24,934 bases of DNA from a virus: the IMG/VR virus record IMGVR_UViG_3300025809_001524, positions 1 through 24,934 of that record; one strand, given 5' to 3'. Positions within the stretch are counted from its first letter, which is position 1. Every line of letters begins with the position of its first letter. The notes beneath the pieces were generated by a model. It was not told the origin of the DNA, did no database searches, and was given only the letters and a program-made list of their open reading frames with translations. Of this stretch, positions 1 to 9,100 are shown one piece after another. Position numbers and translations under genes: made by a program.

Positions 1-177
1 TGCTGAGCCCGTTGAACCTGATGTTCCAGAAGAACCAGAAGAACCTGATGTTCCACTACTTCCTATTGCAGATGTTCCACTTGAACCAGAAGTTCCAGAT
101 GAACCACTACTACCACTTGTTCCAGATGAACCAGATGAACCAGAAGTACCATGTGAACCAGTATCACCTTTATCACC
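1..177 (-). repeat. Collagen-like Gly-X-Y block III (partial)
   Basis: Fifty-nine residues (3073-3131) in the giant fibre frame have glycine nearly every third residue and continue off the window. The block opens with GDKGDTGSHG, the charged triplets common in phage collagen-like fibres, then becomes GSS/GTS triplets. One interruption is visible at 61-78, GTSAIG, where two glycines are five residues apart. No proline occurs in this part. Confidence 0.93.
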
Positions 178-3100
178 AACTGCAACTAAAGATATTACAA
201 TATCATCTCCATTTGTGAAAGGAGAGGCTGTTGAGAAACCTGTATTTGCTAAATCACTAAGAGTCCACCAATCACCATTATCGGTTAATTCACCTATTGC
301 AAATAATAAGTATTCATCAGTATTGAATTTTTTAGCAATTCTAATATGTGCTTTTACTGCTGAGGTAACTGAATCCATTGTTTCCATAAAGGATTGGATA
401 CTTCCACCATCATCATCAGTTTCACTAATGTAAATTGCATTACCTGTATTTTGTACAGCGTTGTTTATTCTAACTCTACCAGCTGCAGGTTCTGAATTTC
501 CTACTGCTGATGTAAATGTATAATCGAATGATGCTCCACCAAAGTTACCATCTTTACCAGAAGTACCACTACTTCCTTCTGCAGATGTACCAGACGTACC
601 TGCTGAGCCTGAGGAACCTGATGTTCCGTTAGAACCATCTCTACCACTTGTTCCGCTTGTTCCAGCAGAACCAGAGGAACCACTACTTCCACTTGTACCA
701 GAAGAACCCGATGAGCCAGATGTTCCGCTTGTACCATTACTACCACTTGTACCAGAAGTACCACTACTTCCAGATGTTCCTTCTGAACCAGTTGTTCCAC
801 TTGTTCCACTACTTCCACTTGTTCCAGACGTACCAGCCGAACCACCACTACCAGATGTACCACTTGTACCAGAAGTTCCACTACTTCCAGATGTTCCCGA
901 TGTACCAGAAGTTCCACTTGTTCCTGCTGAACCAGAAGAACCTGATGTTCCATTTGTACCAGAAGTACCCGAAGTACCAGCTGAACCACTACTACCTCTT
1001 TCTCCACTTGTTCCACTCGTACCAGACGTACCATTCGTACCTGTTGAACCACTACTACCACTACTTCCAGATGTACCACTCGTACCTGCTGAACCTGAAG
1101 AACCTTGTTCTCCACTTGTTCCACTACTACCAGAACTACCACTACTTCCGCTTGAGCCAGATGAACCAGAAGAACCGCTTGTTCCACTTGTACCAGAAGT
1201 TCCGCTTGTTCCAGATGAGCCGGAAGAACCAGATGTTCCACTACTTCCACTACTTCCACTTGAACCAGAAGAGCCTGATGTACCTCCACTACCCGAAGAA
1301 CCACTACTTCCAGATGTACCAGATGTACCAGCTGAGCCTGATGAACCACTACTTCCAGAACTTCCACTTGTACCAGATGAACCAGAAGAACCAGAAGAAC
1401 CACTTGTTCCACTTGTTCCGTGTTTGTTTACTATCTCAATCTGACCTAGCATTGAGGAATGATTAGTACATTGATAAACTATATCAGTTGCATCTTCAGG
1501 TACTCTATATCGTATTAATGTTGATGTACTATGATTTCCATTTGTTGGGTCATTGTTTGTTGTACCAGGTACAGCATCAGTATCTTCACTAGCTAATCTT
1601 AATGCAAATGGATGTCCATTACCTACACCACTTACATCGAAGTAATAAAGTTCTCCCCTTACTAATGTTAGTTTTGGGAAGTTACCAGCATATCCACTAA
1701 ATGAGTATTGGAATCCTGCGTTTACTACCGTATATAATCTACCCCCTTCTCTACCAGAAGAACCAGAAGTTCCGCTTGTTCCTGCTGAACCAGAAGAACC
1801 TGATGTACCAGATGTTCCGCTTGTACCAGAAGTTCCACTCGTTCCACTACTTCCACTTGAACCACTACTTCCACTTGAACCTGATGTACCACCAGTTCCA
1901 GAAGTACCACTACTTCCACTTGTACCAGAAGAACCAGATGAACCAGATGAACCTGCAGAACCAGAAGAACCGCTTGTTCCACTTGTACCACTTGTACCAC
2001 TACTTCCACTCGTACCTCCACTACCAGATGAACCAGAAGTTCCACTTGAACCTGATGTACCAGTTGTACCTGATGTACCACTACTACCGCTTGTTCCAGA
2101 AGTTCCACTTGTACCACTTGTACCTCCACTACCAGATGAACCACTTGTTCCTGCTGAACCAGAAGAACCTGATGTACCAGATGTTCCTGCTGAACCACTA
2201 CTTCCAGATGAACCAGAAGTACCACCACTACCACCAGTACCAGATGTTCCACTTACAGCAGTTACATCTCTTTTGAAAACTTGTCCAGTTGATTCATTGA
2301 TAACAAGAACTGTATCTGAACTACCTGTTTCTAATCCTATTAATTGTGCACTACCAGTTACTACTAAACTACCACTTACTTCAAATCTTCCAACAAATGA
2401 ACCAGTACCATTATTTGGTAAGAAATTTTCTCCTACAAAATCACCAGCGTTTAATGCAAATGAGGCAGTTGCTGCATAAGATGCTGAAAGAACAGTCATC
2501 GAAGAAGTTTGGTCATTTCTTACATAATCTTCAGCTGATACAGCGTTAACTGCATAAGATGCTGAAAGAGCGTATGATGCTGAAAGTACAGTCATCGATG
2601 CAGTTTGGTCAGTTCTTACAAAATTATCAGTATTAAAATCACCAGCGTTTACAGCGAATGAAGCAGTTTCAGCATATGATGCTGAAAGTACAGTCATCGA
2701 TGCCGTTTGGCTACTCTTTACATATTGTGATAAGTTACCTAACTCAGCAAGTGATGCTGAATCGAATCCTACTAAAGATGATGCCGTTCCAGCGTTTTCT
2801 GCAAATTCTGCATAAGATGCTGAGTTTACTAATCCCACTACATCACTACCTTGTACAAATCCTGCTAATCTACCACCAGTACCAATTACTGCTTGCCCAC
2901 TTGTCAATCCACTAAATGTTACTCTAACTGATGAACTATCAATTGATTCTATTGCTTGTGGAATAATTTGTCCATTTGAACCAGTTTCATAAATTTGAAC
3001 TACTGGATAATCAATAGCGAAATTGTGTTGGAATGTTACCTGAGTTACATCTGAGAATGGGAATACAGTAGTATCACCAAATTGTGTTACAGGTCTAAAT

Positions 3101-6100
3101 TTGTTTGCATCTGCATCGAATACTAAAATATCTAAATCATCAGGTACATCTATACCAACATTTTCACCCTGATATGAACCTACAAATGATGATGTAATTC
3201 TTGGTGAGAATATTTCATCAGTTACAGTTATCTTAGATGCACTTACATCGTTTTGGAAATTAACTTCTCCGAAGAACGTTGAACCACTATCAATAGACCT
3301 TACTACAAAACCATCATCAGGATTTACCGATGCGGTTACAGAACCACTAAGAATTCTACTTTGGTCTAATCCTTCAATAGCATCAGCTGGAATATTAAAT
3401 AATCCCTCACCACTACCACTAAAGAATCCACTTCCAGATGGTATAGTTACACTTCCACTAATACTAAGTGAACCAGTAAACTTTGAACCAAATTGAGGAG
3501 AGTAAACTCTAAATCCATCGGTTGGTTCAACAGAAGCACTGATACCACCACTAATAATTTGAGGTAATTGTAAATCTTGTAATGCATCTGCTGGAATGTT
3601 AAATAAACCTCCACCATCACCAACGAATAACGTACCACTAATTTGATTATTTACAACTAATCCTAAATTTGGAGAAATAGATGCAGTTGCTGAACCAGAT
3701 ATAATTCTATCTAATTGTAAATCTTCAAGTGCATCTAATGGGATATTATATAATCCTGCACCATCTCCTTTATATAAAGATGCAGTTATTGATTCTGAAA
3801 CATGTAATGAACCACTAAGTTCTACTTTAACTGAACCCGAATTAATAGATGAGTCTAAGTTTTCTACTCTGAAGAACCCATCAGGATCAACTGATGCGGT
3901 TACAGAACCTGTAAATATTTTTGATGAATCAATTGCTAAGTTAGCAATATCAATGTTTGTAATTCCACTACCATCACCAGTAATAATTCCACCAACCTCT
4001 AAAGATTGTGAAATATTTACCGAACCACTAAAAGATGAATCTACACTTGAACTTGAGTTATTACTAAATACTTTAAATTCCGTATTATCTAATGATGCCG
4101 TTGCGGAACCACTTTCTAATTTGTTTAATGTAAGTGCTAAGTTAGCAATATCGATATTAGTAAGTCCACTACCATCTCCACTAAATATACCACCACCACC
4201 AACACTTATTGAACCAGATGTTACTAATGAACCTGTTATAATTGAGCCACTAACTGGTGATGTTACTACAAATGTATCACCACTTGCAACCGATGCCGTA
4301 GCAGAACCACTTGAGATAAGAGGTGCAGCTGCTGCTTGTACATTTTCTAAGTTTGAACCATCACCAAAATAAACACCAGTATATGAACCACTAAATGAAC
4401 CACTTAATACTAAATCACTACTTCTATTTTCAAATCTACTCGATGTTGCAGAATATACTAAGATATCGTTATTAGATGCTGATGTTATTTGTACATCATG
4501 CAAATCTCTTAGATGTGAACCTAAATGTGGTCTTACTAATATTTCTAAATTCTGTCCACTTATAGTAGTTATCGTTGCTATCGATGATTTTAAGTTTGGA
4601 GCGATTGGTTGAACATTTGTTAAACCACCTGCTCTTAATGGGTCTGGATAAAGTGTTTCACCCTCTACCCATACTGAACCAGTATATTTTAATCCTACAT
4701 CTTCTAATTCATCAAGTTTTAATCCTTTTACATATCCAAAGTAAGTTGCAAATCCTTGTCCATTATTTTCAATTGTTTCAGTAAGTACACCAATTAATTG
4801 TTGTTCCGTATAAGTACCATTTGTAATTGCCTTTTGAACACTTAATCTATTATTTTGAGTTGGTTGTGATGTTGCTAACATTACAAGAGTACCATTTTCT
4901 AAAGTAGCTCCAGTCTTATTTACTACATATGGATAGTATAATTCTTGTCCAATTTGTAATGAAGCAGTGGCACCACCCATTCCCAAATCAAGAGTACCAT
5001 CAGTTTCATTCCATTTTAATCTACCAGGCGTTGATTGGTAAGTATTGTCTCCTATTTGAAAATCAACTAATGATGATGATACAAATGATGCTGATACATT
5101 TTGTGATTGTAATAACGTTGCTGAAGAAACTCCACTAACATCTAATCCACCAGTGATTTCAGTATCACCTAATAAATTAATTTGAGATATTTTTGGTACT
5201 TCTCCGAATTTTTTAACTATATTACCAAAAGAGGCAGATACATTTGTATAGTAGTATAATACATTTGGTGAACTTCCAGTTACTTCTATGTTTACATATG
5301 CTCCAGTTGTTCCAGCAGCTGCTGAACCTGTTGTTATAGTTTCGGTATATTCAACTCCACCTTCTAATGTTCCATCAAATGTTCTTGAGAATTTAAATGG
5401 ATGAAGTAAGTTTGAAGAATCTGATAAATCAAAATAATAAGAAGTATCATCTAAAAGTTTTAATACTGGTTTTGGTAATCCTTGTACAAAGAATTTATTA
5501 TCAGCAACTGTTACAGATTGAGTTATTGGTATTGTATCAAAAACAGCTGAATGTGATACTAATAATCCACCCGAAATTATTGATGCTCCTTCAATGGTAA
5601 TATCACCATCTATCGATGCTGATGTATTTACATTAAATCCAAATGAAGGGTCAGTAGAAGCAGTTACACTACCACTTGCTATAAAAGATAATTCTTCTAC
5701 TTTATCAGCAAGTGCTGAAAGAGGAATATCAAATAAATCCCTACCACTACCACTAAAGAATGAAGCACTGATTTCAGTACCTTTAATAATATTAGAATCA
5801 ATATCACCGGTAACTAATATAGAACCACTTACAATAACAGTATCGTTAATTATAGTTTTAGTAATTGGATAACTTTTTACTTTTTGAATTTCACCACCCA
5901 TTCCAGCGTGATTAACACAATAATAATATAAAGTATCAGGTGTATTTGCAGTTATTGTAATAGTAACCTCAGAACCATCAGTACCTGCGATTACACTACC
6001 AGTATCTACACTCCCAGTAAAAGGAACACCACTATTATGTACCCCATTTTCGGTTGTTGAAAATCTTAATGGATGTGTATTATTTGAAGAATCAGATTGA

Positions 6101-9100
6101 TTAAATGTGTATGTACTACCACTTACTAAATAAAGTAAAGGTTGTCTATATCCATCTATTTCATATTTGTTACCATCATCGGTAGAAATTACTTTTACAA
6201 TTTTAATTTCATTATCAGCAGCCCAAGAAGTAGATGCAGATACTATTAAACTACCACTTGTAGTTATACCTTCATCAAATCTACCAGTTGAATTTACTTC
6301 AAATCCTCTAGTCGGATGAACTGATGCAGTTACAGAACCACTTACAATTCTAGATGCTTCTTCAGTAATTGCTGAAAATGGTATATCAAATAGATTAGCA
6401 CCACTACCACTAAATACTGAACCACTACTTAATTTTACACTACCACTAAATATAGAACCACTTTCAATTGATGTTACAACAAACCCATCGTTTGGATTAG
6501 TTGATGCAGTTACACTACCACTTGCTATTAATGGAGATGTTTCAGAAAGTGCCGATAATGGTATATCAAATAAGTTTTTACCACTACCACTAAATACCGA
6601 ACCACTACTTAATCTAATACTACCACTAAAAGTAGAACCACTTACAAGTGAAGTTACTAAAAATCCATCTTCAGGTGAAACCGAAGCAGTTACACTACCA
6701 CTTGATATTTGGAATGCATCTTCGGATAGTGCTGATTGAGGAATATTAAATAACCCCGCGCCATCTCCGATAAAACCACTTGATGTTATTACACCACTAG
6801 CAGTTATATTTCCTTCTATTGTAGTTTCACCAAATAATTTTTGAGTATCATTTCCACTACTATCACCAAGTACATTTGAACCAGTAGATATTACTATCGA
6901 TGAAGAAATGAAGTTTACAAATATCTCTTCTGCTGTAATTCTACCACTAACCGATAAATCACCTTCAATAGAAGATGATGTATTTACTACGAATCCTAAA
7001 TTTGGGGATATGGATGCAGTTGCTGAACCACTAGCTATTCTAGTAGCATCTTCGGAAAGTGCTGATTGTGGAATATTATTTAATTCCGAACCATCACCAC
7101 TAAAAGAACCACTAAATGAACCAGTAATTTCATCTGCTATAATTTTTGGAACATCTAATGTTTCTGTTATAGAAACACTACCACTAAATTCAGATTTTAC
7201 TGAACCTGTTCCGAATACTTTAAATGTACCATCAGGTAAAACGGATGCCGTTACTGAACCTGTTTCAATTAGGTTAGAAACTAATGCATCTTCAACTAAT
7301 GCTGATTTTGGAATATTAAATAGTTCCGCACCACTACCACTAAATATACTACCACTACTCAATCTTAAACTACCACTAAAAGTAGAGCCACTAAGTTCGG
7401 ATTCTACAACGAATCCAGTTTGTGGGTCAACAGAAGCAGTTACACTACCACTTGCTATAAATTTAGCTTCTCTAGATACTAATGATTCTATTGATTCTTG
7501 TGCATCGGTTGAAAGTGCTGAAAATGGTATATCAAATAAATTAGCACCACTACCACTAAATGAACCTGTTTGAACTTCTACATTACCACTAACTAATAAA
7601 CTACCACTTAATTCGGTTGTTACCGAACCAGTTCCAAATACTCTAAAAAATCCATCAGGAGATACAGATGCAGTTACCGAACCAGTTGTTATTAAATTGG
7701 AAAGTAATGCATCATCAACTAATGCTGATTTTGGGATATTAAATAAGTTTTCACCACTACCACTAAAGAATGAACCAGATGATAAGAATATAGAACCACT
7801 AAAAGTTGAACCACTTTCTATTGAGGTTACTACAAATCCCTCATCAGGTGCAACTGAGGCAGTTACAGAACCAGATGTAATAAATGTTGATAAAAGTGCA
7901 TCTTCAGTTAATGCTGAACGAGGTATATCAAATAAATCCTCACCACTACCACTAAACTTAGAACCACTATTAAGTTGAATAGAGCCACTTACAAATACAG
8001 AACCACTAAATTCAGATTTTACTGAACCCGTTGATTCTACTCTAAAAATCCCAGATGGGTCTAAAGATGCGGTTAATGAACCTGTTACAATTCTTGATGA
8101 ATCAAATGCATCATCAGTAAGAGCAGTTCTTGGTATGTTAAATAGTTTTTCACCACTACCACTAAATACCGAACCTGATGCTAGTTGTACATCTCCGAAA
8201 AATGTTGAGCCACTATCTATTGAAGTTACTACAAATCCACTATCAGGATCAACGGAAGCAGTTACTGCTCCACTAATAATTAAATTCGTTTCTAATGCAT
8301 CATCAGTTAATGCACTTTTTGGTATATTGAATAAGTTCTCACCACTACCACTAAATGAAGAACCACTATTAAGATTTACATTTCCACTAACTAATAACGA
8401 ACCACTCAATTCAGTTGTTACTGAACCAGTTCCAAATACTCTGAAGAATCCATCATTTGAAACCGAAGCTGTTACTGAACCTGTTGTGATTAAATTTGAA
8501 AGTAATGCATCATCAGTTAATGCACTTTTTGGTATATTAAATAAGTTTTCACCACTACCACTAAAGGCAGAACCACTATTAAGTTGTAAGTTACCACTAA
8601 TAAAAGTAGAACCACTTAATTCAGTTGTTACCGAACCAGTTCCAAATACTCTGAAGAACCCATCAGGCGAAACTGAAGCTGATACTGAACCAGTTGTTAT
8701 TAAATTAGAAAGTAGTGCATCTTGCGTAAGAGCTGATGCTGGTATGTTAAATAAGTTTTCACCACTACCACTAAATGAAGAACCACTACCAATGTTAACA
8801 TTTCCACTAACAAAAGTAGAACCACTTATGGTAGTATCTCCAAATACATCTAATGAACCAGTTACTTCAACTGAACCTGTAAATTCTTGCTTATCTGTTG
8901 AAAGTTCACCAAATCTATTTGAACCTGAAGAAAATATTATTGAAGATGAAATAATTTCAACAATTAACTCTCTTGCTACGATTCTATTATCAACTATTAA
9001 ATCACCAGTAACTTTAACATCACCAGTAACATCCACATCTCCATTAAATGATGATGATACGTTTACTAAAAATCCAGTATTTGGTGAAATTGATGCAGAT

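Noticed and set aside
501-1412. Long minus-strand frame with Val/Leu/Gln/His-rich translation, and a similar one at 1725-2252
   Set aside because: These are alternate frames of the 9-nt collagen-coding repeat; the Gly-X-Y frame runs straight through and joins recognisable domains on both sides.
648-1466. Plus-strand frames rich in Phe, His, Asn, Gln, Leu and Tyr (also 12-218 and 1701-2276)
   Set aside because: Antisense translations of the collagen repeat, extremely low in complexity, with no ribosome site; not credible proteins.
1-2250. 9-nt periodic DNA considered as a CRISPR-like or satellite repeat array
   Set aside because: No fixed direct repeat with unique spacers; the period follows Gly-X-Y codons and the frame stays open.
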